Source: Phycisphaerales bacterium | Lineage (GTDB): Bacteria > Planctomycetota > Phycisphaerae > Phycisphaerales > UBA1924 | DNA length: 64,000 bases | NCBI GenBank assembly: GCA_020850415.1 | Contig: JADZER010000023.1 | Coordinates: 1 to 64,000 of the forward strand | Reading direction: 5' to 3' | Part shown: in pieces, positions 47,741 to 56,720 of the stretch | Layout: each line of letters begins with the position of its first letter | Position numbering within the stretch: position 1 is the stretch's first letter | Notes under the pieces: generated by a model | Seen by the model: the letters and a program-made list of their open reading frames with translations, nothing else | What the model was told of the DNA's origin: nothing | Database searches by the model: none | Translations under genes and position numbers: made by a program

Positions 47741-50076
47741 TACTCGGCCTCCGTCTTGGTGATGTCGGTGCCCATCCGCTGGAGGTAGGCGATAACCGCC
47801 GTGACCTTGCGTCCGGCGAGGGCCTCGATGGCCTCCTCCTTGCTCGCCGGCACGCCGCCGTTGAGCTTCTGCCACAGGTCCGCCGGCATCTGGGCGTACC
47901 CGCCGGCCTGGAGGAGCGTCTCCTCGGCGACCAGCCGGGCCTGCTCGCGGGCCATCTCCGGGGCGTTATTGACCGCGTCGCCGTAGGGGACCCCGAGCAT
48001 CGCCATGGCGTGGACCCTGCCCTGGATGTCCTCGAAGTTGAGCTTGCCCCTCAGGAGGTTGGGGTAGACGGGCATGATGGAGCGAGGGTTGACATCGCGG
48101 GGGTTGTTGAAGTGCAGCAGGTGCCACCAGTTGGCCTGCTTGCCGCCCTCGCGGGCCAGGTCCGGCCCGATGCGCCGGCTGCCCCACTGGAAGGGGTGGT
48201 CGTAGACGAACTCGCCGGCCTTGCTGTACTCGCCGTAGCGCTCGGTCTCCGCGAAGATCGGGCGGATCATCTGCGAGTGGCAGTTGTAGCAGCCCTCGGA
48301 CACATAGATGTCGCGCCCGGCCAGCTCGAGCGGGGTGTAGGGCTTGACGCTCGAGATGGTCACGACATTGCTCTTGATCGCGTACAGGGGGATGATCTCG
48401 AACAGCGAGGCCACCACCACCGCGATCAGCGTGTAGAGCGTGAACCGCATGGGCAGGCGCTCCCACCGGCGGTGCCACGCGGCCTGGGTGAACCGGTCGA
48501 GGGCGTGGCCCGTGCCCGCGACGGCCGTGACGCGCGAGGCCGAGTGCTCGTCGGCGCCGGGGGTGTACCGCTTGGCCAGCGCCGGGGCGCGCTGCATCGG
48601 GACCTCGTAGACCGCGGGGCGGGTCTTCCAGGTCATGAAGATGTTGTAGATGCCGATGACCACGCCGCTGAAGTACAGCGCGCCGCCGACCACGCGGGCC
48701 CAGTAGAACGGCATGAGCCGCATGACGGTGTCCACGAAGTCCGGGAAGGCGAGGCTGCCCGACTTGTCGAACGCGCGCCACATCAGGCCCTGGGTGATGC
48801 CGGCGACATAGATCGGGATGATGTAGAGCAGCATGCCGATGGTGCCGGTCCAGAAGTGGGCCGCCACGAGCTTCTGGCTCTTGAGGGTCGTCTGGAACAG
48901 GCGGGGGGCCAGCCAGTAGATCATGCCGAAGGTCATGAAGCCGTTCCAGCCCAGAGCGCCGGAGTGCACATGGGCGATGGTCCAGTCGGTGTAGTGGCTC
49001 AGGCTGTTGACCGTCTTGATCGAGAGCATGGGGCCCTCGAAGGTGGACATCCCGTAGAAGGTCACGCCGATGACATAGAACTTGAGCACCGGGTCGGCCG
49101 CGACCTTGTGCCACGCGCCGCGGAGCGTGAGCAGGCCGTTGATCATCCCGCCCCAGCTGGGCATCCACAGCATGAGGCTGAAGAGCATGCCCAGGGAGCT
49201 GGCCCACGAGGGCAGCGCCGTGTAGTGCAGGTGGTGCGGGCCGGCCCAGATGTAGATGAAGACCAGGCTCCAGAAGTGGACGATCGACAGCCGGTACGAG
49301 TAGACCGGCCGGTCCGCCGCCTTGGGCAGGAAGTAGTACATGAGCCCCAGGAACGGCGTGGTCAGGAAGAACGCCACCGCGTTGTGGCCGTACCACCACT
49401 GCATGAACGCGTCCTGCACCCCCGCGTACACCGGGTAGCTCTTGAACATCAGCTCGGCGCTGGGCATGTCCCCGGTCTTGAGCAGGTGGACGATCCCCGC
49501 CGGCACCCAGACATTGTTGAACACATGCAGCATCGTGACCGTCACGAGGCTGGCGATGTAGAACCAGATCGCGACATAGATGTGCCGCTCACGACGCTTG
49601 ACCAGCGTCATCAGGAAGTTGGTCCCGAAGAACCCGAGCCAGACCACCGCGATCGCCAGGTCGATCGGCCACTCGAGCTCGGCGTACTCCTTGCTCTGCG
49701 TGATGCCCAGCGGCAGGGTCAGGGCCGCGGAGACGATGATCAGCTGCCAGCCCCAGAAGTGCAGCTTGCTCAGCGTGTCGCTCCACATCCGCGTCTTGCA
49801 CAGCCGCTGTGTGGAGTAGTACACCGCCGTGAAGATCGCGTTGCCCGCGAACGCGAAGATGACCGCGTTGGTGTGCAGCGGGCGGAGGCGCCCGAAGCTC
49901 AGGAACGACTGGCCGAAGCTCAGGCTCGGCACGGCGAGCTGCAGGGCGATGATCAGCCCCACCAGCATGCCTACCACGCCCCACACCATCGTCGCAAGCA
50001 GGAACTTGCGCACGATGGCGTCGTCGTAGACGAACTCTTCCAGAGGGCCGACAGCCGCGGGTGCCTTCTCGCTCAT
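47740..50076 (-). CDS. ccoNO: Fused cbb3 oxidase subunits I and II (CcoN-CcoO)
   Basis: 778 residues. Residues 1-510 are CcoN: twelve helices with the haem/CuB histidines visible in FLSFGRLRPLHTNAVIFAF, WWYGHNAVAFFLTTPF, AGPHHLHYTALP and HVHSGALGWNGFM. After a linker (about 520-570), the CcoO part has a membrane anchor (LYTLIAVVVASLFEIIPLYA) and a mono-haem domain with EGCYNCHSQMIRP and a Met ligand near PRSIMPVYP. This is the O2-reducing, proton-pumping core of a high-affinity terminal oxidase. Start at 50076; upstream TTGACA-type promoter at 50169-50197. Fused CcoNO occurs in some other phyla but separate genes are the norm. Confidence 0.95.
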   Translation of the reverse strand: MSEKAPAAVGPLEEFVYDDAIVRKFLLATMVWGVVGMLVGLIIALQLAVPSLSFGQSFLSFGRLRPLHTNAVIFAFAGNAIFTAVYYSTQRLCKTRMWSDTLSKLHFWGWQLIIVSAALTLPLGITQSKEYAELEWPIDLAIAVVWLGFFGTNFLMTLVKRRERHIYVAIWFYIASLVTVTMLHVFNNVWVPAGIVHLLKTGDMPSAELMFKSYPVYAGVQDAFMQWWYGHNAVAFFLTTPFLGLMYYFLPKAADRPVYSYRLSIVHFWSLVFIYIWAGPHHLHYTALPSWASSLGMLFSLMLWMPSWGGMINGLLTLRGAWHKVAADPVLKFYVIGVTFYGMSTFEGPMLSIKTVNSLSHYTDWTIAHVHSGALGWNGFMTFGMIYWLAPRLFQTTLKSQKLVAAHFWTGTIGMLLYIIPIYVAGITQGLMWRAFDKSGSLAFPDFVDTVMRLMPFYWARVVGGALYFSGVVIGIYNIFMTWKTRPAVYEVPMQRAPALAKRYTPGADEHSASRVTAVAGTGHALDRFTQAAWHRRWERLPMRFTLYTLIAVVVASLFEIIPLYAIKSNVVTISSVKPYTPLELAGRDIYVSEGCYNCHSQMIRPIFAETERYGEYSKAGEFVYDHPFQWGSRRIGPDLAREGGKQANWWHLLHFNNPRDVNPRSIMPVYPNLLRGKLNFEDIQGRVHAMAMLGVPYGDAVNNAPEMAREQARLVAEETLLQAGGYAQMPADLWQKLNGGVPASKEEAIEALAGRKVTAVIAYLQRMGTDITKTEAE

Positions 50077-50168
50077 CCTAACAGACCCCTTTCTTGAGTG
50101 GCCTGGTGCACTGTCTGGCCGATGCGCACACGAAAAGTCCGAGTTCGGCCCCAACCGGACTTGCGGAC

Positions 50169-50197
50169 ATCTTTCTCGCTAAATACGATCTTGTCAA
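50169..50197 (-). promoter_or_regulatory. Candidate promoter of the cbb3 operon
   Basis: On the minus strand a perfect TTGACA (50197-50192), a 17-base spacer and AAAGAT (50174-50169). The -10 is poor, which would suit an activator- or repressor-controlled promoter. No FNR-type TTGAT-N4-ATCAA site is seen. Confidence 0.45.
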
Positions 50198-50247
50198 GAC
50201 CGCCCCCGCACTCCGCGGGGCAAACGGCACTCGGGGTAGCCCGGCCC

Positions 50248-50703
50248 ATGCTCTCCAGAACCACCGAATACGCGCTCCGTGCCGTCATCTACCTGGCCAA
50301 GGCCGGTGGCGAGAATACCACCTCCCAGAGTATCGCCAACGCGACGGTCGTGCCCGACGGCTATATGTCCAAGGTTCTCAACACCCTCGCACGCGCGGGC
50401 CTGGTCACATCCCAGCGGGGGCCCAGCGGCGGGTTCAGCCTGGCTGTGGCGCCAGACAAGCTCACCATGCTCCGCGTCGTCGAGGCCGTCGAGCCCCTCC
50501 CCCGTATCACCTCCTGCCCCCTCGAGCTCAACGAGCACGCCATCGGCCTGTGCCCGCTCCACGCGGTCCTCGCCGAGCTGGTCAACGGCGTGGAGGCCCG
50601 CCTGCAGGGGACGACCATCGCCGACCTGCTCCAACAGCAGACCGTGCCCCTGGGGCGCACGACCAGGTGCGACTTTCCCCCTGGGCCCGAGGCGCGGGGC
50701 TGA
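50248..50703 (+). CDS. Rrf2-family regulator with Cys cluster
   Basis: 151 residues. The winged helix is complete (MLSRTTEYALRAVIYLAKAG, YMSKVLNTLARAGLVTSQRG, GPSGGFSLAVAPDK). Three cysteines, SCPLELNEH, GLCPLH and TRCDF, follow in the region where NsrR/IscR/RsrR bind an Fe-S cluster, so it probably senses O2, NO or redox state. Divergent from ccoNO with 170 bases between starts, it is the natural candidate to control the oxidase operon. Converges with the LuxR-type gene (2 bases between stops). Confidence 0.88.
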   Translation: MLSRTTEYALRAVIYLAKAGGENTTSQSIANATVVPDGYMSKVLNTLARAGLVTSQRGPSGGFSLAVAPDKLTMLRVVEAVEPLPRITSCPLELNEHAIGLCPLHAVLAELVNGVEARLQGTTIADLLQQQTVPLGRTTRCDFPPGPEARG

Positions 50704-50705
50704 GA

Positions 50706-51431
50706 TCACGCCAGGCGCTGCGCGAGCCCCCCGGTGGCCCCGGGCGGCGCCAGCTCGGGCCCCTTGGGCTCGATCATCCGGTCGTGCAGCGGGGCGAGCC
50801 CCGCGCGGATCGCGATCCGGGCCAGCTGCACCCGGTTGGTCACGCCGAGCTTGATGCCCAGCGACACCCGGTGCCCCTCCACCGTCTTGGTCGAGCGGTG
50901 CAGGTCCCGGGCGATCTCCGCCGTCGTCAGCCCGCACGCGATGCCCCGCAGCACCTCCCGCTCGCGCGGGGTCAGCGAGGCCACCGCCTGGCGCTCGCTC
51001 TGCTCGGTCTCCACATGCATCACCCCCGGCGGCACGGCCCAGCCGGGATGCCAGGGCGCCACCACCAGCAGCACACGGGGGGACTCCCCGCCCTGCACCG
51101 GCCGAAATGTCGCACGCGCCAGGATCGGTCCGAAGCCCCCGTCCACCGCCATCGGCTGTCCGCGGCTGAAGGCGACGCCGTGGGCCCCCGCCAGCGCCTG
51201 CCCGCCCTGGCCGTCCAGCCGGGCGTAGAACGGCACGCCGATCAGTGCCGCGGGCGACGGCGCTCGCAGGAGCTCCGCGAACGCCCCGTTGCACTCGAGC
51301 ACGCGGCCGTCGGGGTCGAGCAACGCGACGGCGCACCCGGCGTCGTGCATCAGCGCCTCGCGGATGGTCTGCCCACCGGCGGGGGCATGCGTCGACACTC
51401 CCTGTGCTTCGATGTCATTGACGGCGAGCAT
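50706..51431 (-). CDS. PAS-LuxR transcriptional regulator
   Basis: 241 residues. A PAS-like domain (about 20-115: AGCAVALLDPDGRVLECNGA, FAELLRAPSP) is followed by a LuxR-type helix-turn-helix (about 155-215: LTPREREVLRGIACGLTTAE, STKTVEGHRVSLGIKLGVTN). There is no receiver domain, so it likely responds directly to a signal at the PAS domain. The start at 51431 has AGGGAGG at the right distance; an in-frame ATG 15 codons earlier does not. Convergent with the Rrf2 gene. Confidence 0.87.
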   Translation of the reverse strand: MLAVNDIEAQGVSTHAPAGGQTIREALMHDAGCAVALLDPDGRVLECNGAFAELLRAPSPAALIGVPFYARLDGQGGQALAGAHGVAFSRGQPMAVDGGFGPILARATFRPVQGGESPRVLLVVAPWHPGWAVPPGVMHVETEQSERQAVASLTPREREVLRGIACGLTTAEIARDLHRSTKTVEGHRVSLGIKLGVTNRVQLARIAIRAGLAPLHDRMIEPKGPELAPPGATGGLAQRLA

Positions 51432-51673
51432 TCGGGTCCTCCCTGACGCCGGGTCATGCTTCCCGCGGCCGCGCAACAGCCCGGTTCCTCCCGGCTGCCG
51501 GCCCGCGGAAGCGGATCACCCGCTCCGTATACACCTATGATCGCCCCGTCTGACCCGACAACGGTGTGTTTTTATCCGATGAAGATCATTACCCACGCCG
51601 GATGTCGAAGATTGATAGTTTTCCCTCACCCAGTGCACGACCAAAGTCTCAGCCCGCTACCGGGGCCGGGCGG

Positions 51674-51689
51674 CGCCCGACGCCGGGCG
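51674..51689 (+). terminator. Plus-strand terminator-like hairpin with no known upstream gene
   Basis: CGCCCG and CGGGCG pair around four bases, followed by TTCTTCGTT on the plus strand. No plus-strand gene ends here, so it may close a small RNA or be incidental. Confidence 0.3.
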
Positions 51690-51712
51690 TTCTTCGTTCG
51701 CACAACGAAACA

Positions 51713-51736
51713 CGCCCGCTCGGGGCCGAGCGGGCG
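51713..51736 (-). terminator. Terminator hairpin of the aldolase gene
   Basis: CGCCCGCTCGG and CCGAGCGGGCG pair perfectly (11 bp, two-base centre). On the minus strand the hairpin is followed by TGTTTCGTTGTG. It is 81 bases after the aldolase stop. Confidence 0.6.
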
Positions 51737-51817
51737 CGTCGGGTTAGGTTGAATTTCCTACAGGCCTCAGGTCACGGAGCGCATGAGTAGATCGCGCTAT
51801 GCAATGCGTGATTCCGC

Positions 51818-52918
<1,101 letters not shown>

Positions 52919-52951
52919 GGGGTCTCTCCGGCTGAAAGAGGGTGCGGGCGG

Positions 52952-52957
52952 ACTATA
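52952..52957 (-). promoter_or_regulatory. Putative -10 box (TATAGT) of the aldolase gene
   Basis: TATAGT on the minus strand, 33 bases before the ATG, leaving a normal leader that contains GGAGA. No good -35 seen. Confidence 0.45.
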
Positions 52958-53213
52958 GGCTGAGGGCCCGACGCCCCTTGTGCAGCGAATCTCTGCCCGC
53001 GTCCATCCGCGGGTGTTTCACCGGCATCCAACTGTCTGGAGCATCAGCGTGGATCAACAGCCCGGGAGCTAGGCCGAAGACCGCGACCTCCTGGCGAGGT
53101 TCGCCGGTGGCGATCGGGGCGCGCGGGCGGCCCGGCACGAGCGGCAGCTGCTCGGGCTGGCGCCGGCGCCACCCCAGGCCGCTCCCCGAGTGAGCCTCCG
53201 GCGCGAACGAAAG

Positions 53214-53245
53214 CGGGGCGCGCGATGGCTGCACCGCGCGCCCCG
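53214..53245 (-). terminator. Terminator hairpin of the DUF378 gene
   Basis: CGGGGCGCGCG and CGCGCGCCCCG pair around ten bases. On the minus strand CTTTCGTT follows. It begins 44 bases after the DUF378 stop. Confidence 0.65.
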
Positions 53246-53288
53246 TCGGGGGCCGGGAACGGGTCCGACCCCGCAGAAAGACGCCCTC

Positions 53289-53516
53289 TCAGGCGTTGCC
53301 CATCGCGACCCGGCGCCCCGTCGGGCCCGGCATCGCCAGGCGGACGCCCCGGTAGACCGCCGCCAGGCCGACGACCGAGTACACGACCTTGGCGAGCATC
53401 GCCGTGTTGCCGCCGAAGATGGCGGCGACGAGGTCGAACTCGAACGCGCCCCAGAGGCCCCAGTTCAGGCCGCCGACGACGAGCAGGATGGTGGCGAGGA
53501 GATCAATTGGCTTCAT
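53289..53516 (-). CDS. DUF378 small membrane protein
   Basis: 75 residues with two membrane helices. IDLLATILLVVGGLNWGLWG is the DUF378 signature, followed by FDLVAAIFGGNTAMLAKVVY and VVGLAAVYRG. Function unknown; widely distributed. AAGGAG lies about 6 bases before the start. It is 61 bases downstream of the fasciclin gene and could share its transcript. Confidence 0.88.
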   Translation of the reverse strand: MKPIDLLATILLVVGGLNWGLWGAFEFDLVAAIFGGNTAMLAKVVYSVVGLAAVYRGVRLAMPGPTGRRVAMGNA

Positions 53517-53577
53517 GGTTCACTCCTTGTGGTGTTCTGGTGTGTGGTGTGTGTGCCGCGAAAGTCGCGCCGGGGGC

Positions 53578-54555
53578 TCACTCGGGGAGGATGACCCGAT
53601 CGATCACATGGATCACCCCGTTCGAGGCGTCGATGTCGGCCTTGACGACCCTGGCCCCATCGATGCGCAGCGCCCCATCGGCCAGGTCGATCACCACCGA
53701 CTGCCCGTTGAGCGTCTCGGCCGCGCTGAGCTTCGCCGCGTCGGCGGCGTAGACGCGTCCCGCGACGACATGGTACTTCAGGATCGACGCGAGCTTGTCC
53801 TTGTTCTCGGGCTTGAGCAGGGTCTCAACCGTGCCCTTGGGCAGCAGCGCGAACGCCTCGTCGGTCGGGGCGAACACGGTCAGATCGGCCTGGCCCGTGA
53901 GCGCGGGCACGAGCCCGGCCGCCTGCGCTGCGCTCAGCAGCGTGCCGAACATCCCGGCGCTCTGCGCCACCCCCGCGATGTTGTCGCCGGCGGGCATGAT
54001 CACGCGGTCGATCACATGGATCACGCCGTTCGAGCACCCGATGTCGGCCTTGACAACCGTGGCCCCGTCGATCGAGACGCCCGTGTCTGTGCTGGAGAAG
54101 CCGATGCGCTGCCCGTTCAGGCTCGTCGCGCCGGAGAGGCGGGTCACCTGCCGGCTGTCGAGCACGCCGGGCACGACATGGAACTTGAGCAGCGCCGCGA
54201 GCTTGGCCTTGTTCTCGGGCTTGAGCAGGGTCTCGACGGTGCCCTTGGGCAGGAGCGCGAACGCCTCGTCGGTCGGCGCGAACACCGTGAACGGCCCGCC
54301 CTCGCTCAGCGGTCCGGCGAGGTCCGCGGCGGCGGCCGCCGCGAGCAGCGTCTTGAACATCCCCGCGCCCTTCGCCGTCGCGACGATGTTGTCCGCGCCC
54401 TGGTGGAACGCGACGGCCATCGCGGCGCCCCGGCCGGAGGCCTGAGCCTCGCCCTCGCACGAGGCGGCGGTCTTCGAGCCGTCGCACTGACCGAAGGCGG
54501 TCCCGGCGAGGGCGGCGATCGTGGCAAGAGTCACAGCGGCGAATCGGGTGGACAT
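53578..54555 (-). CDS. Secreted protein with two fasciclin (FAS1) domains
   Basis: 325 residues. A signal peptide (1-22, ending TAFG) and a short Cys-containing linker ([14 protein letters not shown]) lead to two FAS1 domains (about 52-190 and 195-325). Both contain [20 protein letters not shown], then LLKPENK, word for word, and both end with [11 protein letters not shown], so the second arose by duplication and has been kept similar. FAS1 domains mediate adhesion or lipid/ligand binding outside the cell. AGGAGG precedes the start. It is divergent from the ECF sigma/anti-sigma pair, the layout of mycobacterial sigK-rskA with MPT70/83, which suggests control by that sigma factor. Confidence 0.9.
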   Translation of the reverse strand: MSTRFAAVTLATIAALAGTAFGQCDGSKTAASCEGEAQASGRGAAMAVAFHQGADNIVATAKGAGMFKTLLAAAAAADLAGPLSEGGPFTVFAPTDEAFALLPKGTVETLLKPENKAKLAALLKFHVVPGVLDSRQVTRLSGATSLNGQRIGFSSTDTGVSIDGATVVKADIGCSNGVIHVIDRVIMPAGDNIAGVAQSAGMFGTLLSAAQAAGLVPALTGQADLTVFAPTDEAFALLPKGTVETLLKPENKDKLASILKYHVVAGRVYAADAAKLSAAETLNGQSVVIDLADGALRIDGARVVKADIDASNGVIHVIDRVILPE

Positions 54556-54865
54556 GAGGAACCTCCTGGTTGGTTCTGGTGTGTTGGGTCTGGCTCTGCC
54601 CGCGCCGTTGCGGGCCCGGCCGTCGGAATCGCGGCCCCGCCCGGCGCGGATGCAGACCGGAAGTCGGTTTTTCCCGGCCCGCCCGGGCGGCCCGGGCCGG
54701 GCGAGTCTTTCTGCCCGGGGGGTGCATCCGGACCGCCCGATCCCGCGATTTGCATTCCGGTTGGCTGCACCGAGGGCTCGCCCCATGTCGGTCGCGTTTG
54801 TTTCGAGCATGCAGCGCCCCGCGCGGGCGTGGTCCCGGGTGGGTACGCTTCTCGCGGAACGCGTG
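54556..54865. other. Shared upstream region of fasciclin gene and sigma operon
   Basis: 310 bases without a gene, very G/C-rich with some homopurine stretches. It must contain two divergent promoters, but no motif is convincing by eye. Confidence 0.5.
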
Positions 54866-55420
54866 ATGATGACACTTCACACAGTCCTGGAACGCGTGGC
54901 CGCGGGCGGACCGGGCTCCGCCGAGGCGATGCTCGACCGCTTCGGCGGCTTGGTGTGGACGCTCGCGCGCCGCTTCTGCCCCGACCGCGCCGAGGCCGAG
55001 GACGCCGTGCAGGAGATCATGGCCGATGTGTGGAACAGCGTCCGCCAGGGGCGGTACGACCCGAGCAAGGGCTCGGAGGCGACCTTTGTCGCGACCATCG
55101 CCCGGCGCCGCCTGATCGACCGCATCCGAAAGAAGAAGCTCCACACCGGCGAGCTCGCGGCCGACCTCGCCGAGGCCGCGCCGCCCGCCGAGCCCGCGCC
55201 CGAGCTGGGCGAGCACGCCCGCGCCGCCGCCGAACTCATGGGGGAACTCAGCGAGGCCCAGCAGACCGCCATCCGCATGGCCGTGCTCCACGGGCTCACC
55301 CACGAGCAGGTGGCCGAGGCCACCGGCATGCCGCTGGGCACCGTGAAGACCCACATCCGTCGCGGACTTCTCCGCATGCGCGACAGGCTGACCCAGAGCG
55401 GGAAAGGGGGCGCGTCATGA
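54866..55420 (+). CDS. ECF RNA polymerase sigma factor (SigK-like)
   Basis: 184 residues. The sigma-2 region ([49 protein letters not shown]) and sigma-4 region ([39 protein letters not shown]) are intact. It directs polymerase to a stress or envelope regulon. The start is uncertain: 54866 gives the normal family length, while the in-frame ATG at 54785 would add 27 residues. Its TGA overlaps the ATG of the anti-sigma gene (ATGA). Confidence 0.9.
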   Translation: MMTLHTVLERVAAGGPGSAEAMLDRFGGLVWTLARRFCPDRAEAEDAVQEIMADVWNSVRQGRYDPSKGSEATFVATIARRRLIDRIRKKKLHTGELAADLAEAAPPAEPAPELGEHARAAAELMGELSEAQQTAIRMAVLHGLTHEQVAEATGMPLGTVKTHIRRGLLRMRDRLTQSGKGGAS

Positions 55421-56205
55421 TGCACGGACCGTTCCCAGACCGTCTGCTCGAACTGCTCGCCGACCGCGAGGTCGGGCCGCTCAACGCCGCCGACCGCGCC
55501 GAACTGGACGCCCTGCTCGCCCAGCACCCCGAGGCCGACGACGCCTCGATGGAGGCCGCCGCCGTGGCCCTGCTGCTCGGCTCGGTTGGCGAGATCGAGG
55601 AGATGCCCGCGGGGTTGCGCACCCGCGTGATCGAATCGCTCGCGCCCGCATCGCACGGCCTCCGCCTGACCGATGCCCCCGCACCGGTCGTCGGGGCCGG
55701 CCCCAACCTGCTGGCGTGGACCGGCTGGCTGGCGGCCGCGGCGTGCCTGGTCATCGCGGTGTCCATCGCCCTGACCCGCTCGCCCGCCACGCCGCCCGCG
55801 CGGCTCTCGGTGGCCGAGGCCCGGGAGCGGTTCCTCGAGACCCAGGGCGATGTCCGCCGGGCCGCCTGGGGCGACTGGGACAACCCGGAGATCCCCGGCG
55901 TGCAGGGACGCGTCGAGTGGAGCGAGTCGGCCCAGAAGGGCTACATGACCTTCACCGGGCTGAGGGTCAACAACCCGACGGAGGAGCAGTACCAGCTCTG
56001 GATCATCGACGAGCGGGGCATGGGCCAGCGCATCAGCGGCGCCATCTTCGACTGCGACACCCGCACCGGCGAGTGCATCGTTGAGATCGACCCCGGCATC
56101 GAGGTCCGAAACGCCGCCGCCTTCGCCGTCACCATCGAGCAGCCCGAGGGCGTCTGGGTCTCCGATATGAGCCGGCGCGTGGTCATCGCGTCGCTGAACG
56201 GCTGA
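55417..56205 (+). CDS. RskA-type anti-sigma factor
   Basis: 262 residues. The N-terminal sigma-binding region (LLELLADREVGPLNAADRAE) has the Asp-box pattern of anti-sigma domains. A single membrane helix (about 97-119, WTGWLAAAACLVIAVSIAL) follows. The periplasmic domain matches anti-sigma-K: MTFTGLRVNNPTEEQYQLWI, then GAIFDC and FAVTIEQPEGVW. It should hold the upstream sigma factor inactive until cleaved or displaced by an envelope signal. Two Cys (DCDTRTGEC) near the end of the outside domain could form a redox disulfide, as reported for RskA of tubercle bacilli. Confidence 0.9.
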   Translation: MMHGPFPDRLLELLADREVGPLNAADRAELDALLAQHPEADDASMEAAAVALLLGSVGEIEEMPAGLRTRVIESLAPASHGLRLTDAPAPVVGAGPNLLAWTGWLAAAACLVIAVSIALTRSPATPPARLSVAEARERFLETQGDVRRAAWGDWDNPEIPGVQGRVEWSESAQKGYMTFTGLRVNNPTEEQYQLWIIDERGMGQRISGAIFDCDTRTGECIVEIDPGIEVRNAAAFAVTIEQPEGVWVSDMSRRVVIASLNG

Positions 56206-56218
56206 GCAAGGACCGCGC

Positions 56219-56695
56219 ATGACCGTCCGCATCGAACGCGCCGACCGCGGCTACCGGCTCCATGCTCAGGTCCGCCTCGCCAGCCCCATCGGCGAGGTCT
56301 TCCCCTTCTTCGCCGACGCCCGAAACCTCGACCGCCTCACGCCACCCAGCCTGCGGTTCGAGATCCTCACCCCCGGCGAGATCGAGATGGCCCCGGGCAC
56401 GCTGATCGACTACCGCATCCGCCTCCGCGCCGTCCCCATGCGGTGGCGCACCCGCATCACCGAGTGGGACCCGCCCCACGGCTTCGCCGACGAGCAACTC
56501 CGCGGCCCGTACCGCTGGTGGATCCACCGCCACCGCTTCACCCCCGACGGCGACGGCACGATCATGACCGACACGGTCGACTACGCCGTGCCCGGCGGCC
56601 CGCTCGCGCCCCTCGCCCACACGCTGCTGGTGCGCAGGGATGTCGAACGGATCTTCCGCTACCGGTCGGCGGCGATCGGCGAGATCTTCCGATGA
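56219..56695 (+). CDS. SRPBCC-fold ligand-binding/cyclase-like protein
   Basis: 158 residues, a helix-grip START-like fold. Landmarks are ASPIGEVFPFFADARNLDRLTPP, TRITEWDPPHGFADEQLRGP, WWIHRHRFTPDGDGTIMTDTVDY and a C-terminal helix FRYRSAAIGEIF. Such proteins bind lipids or other hydrophobic ligands in the cytoplasm. It starts 13 bases after the anti-sigma gene and is likely co-transcribed, making it part of the sigma operon. Confidence 0.87.
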   Translation: MTVRIERADRGYRLHAQVRLASPIGEVFPFFADARNLDRLTPPSLRFEILTPGEIEMAPGTLIDYRIRLRAVPMRWRTRITEWDPPHGFADEQLRGPYRWWIHRHRFTPDGDGTIMTDTVDYAVPGGPLAPLAHTLLVRRDVERIFRYRSAAIGEIFR

Positions 56696-56720
56696 GGGGG
56701 GGCGGGGGGCGAGCCCCTCA
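56693..56720. terminator. Hairpin joining two convergent stop codons
   Basis: TGAGGGG (56693-56699) pairs with CCCCTCA (56714-56720); the arms contain the stop codons of the SRPBCC gene and of the convergent BNR gene. It could serve both strands, though T tracts are absent. Confidence 0.35.

Larger units (their letters stand above)
51432..51817. other. Intergenic region with A/T-rich patch and two hairpins
   Basis: No coding gene seen. 51560-51650 is unusually A/T-rich for this DNA and likely contains the LuxR-type gene's promoter; two GC hairpins follow at 51674-51689 and 51713-51736. Confidence 0.5.
52919..53288. other. Intergenic region: aldolase promoter and DUF378 terminator
   Basis: No gene seen. 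The left end holds the aldolase leader and TATAGT box; the right end holds a terminator hairpin. Between them nothing is recognised. Confidence 0.5.
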
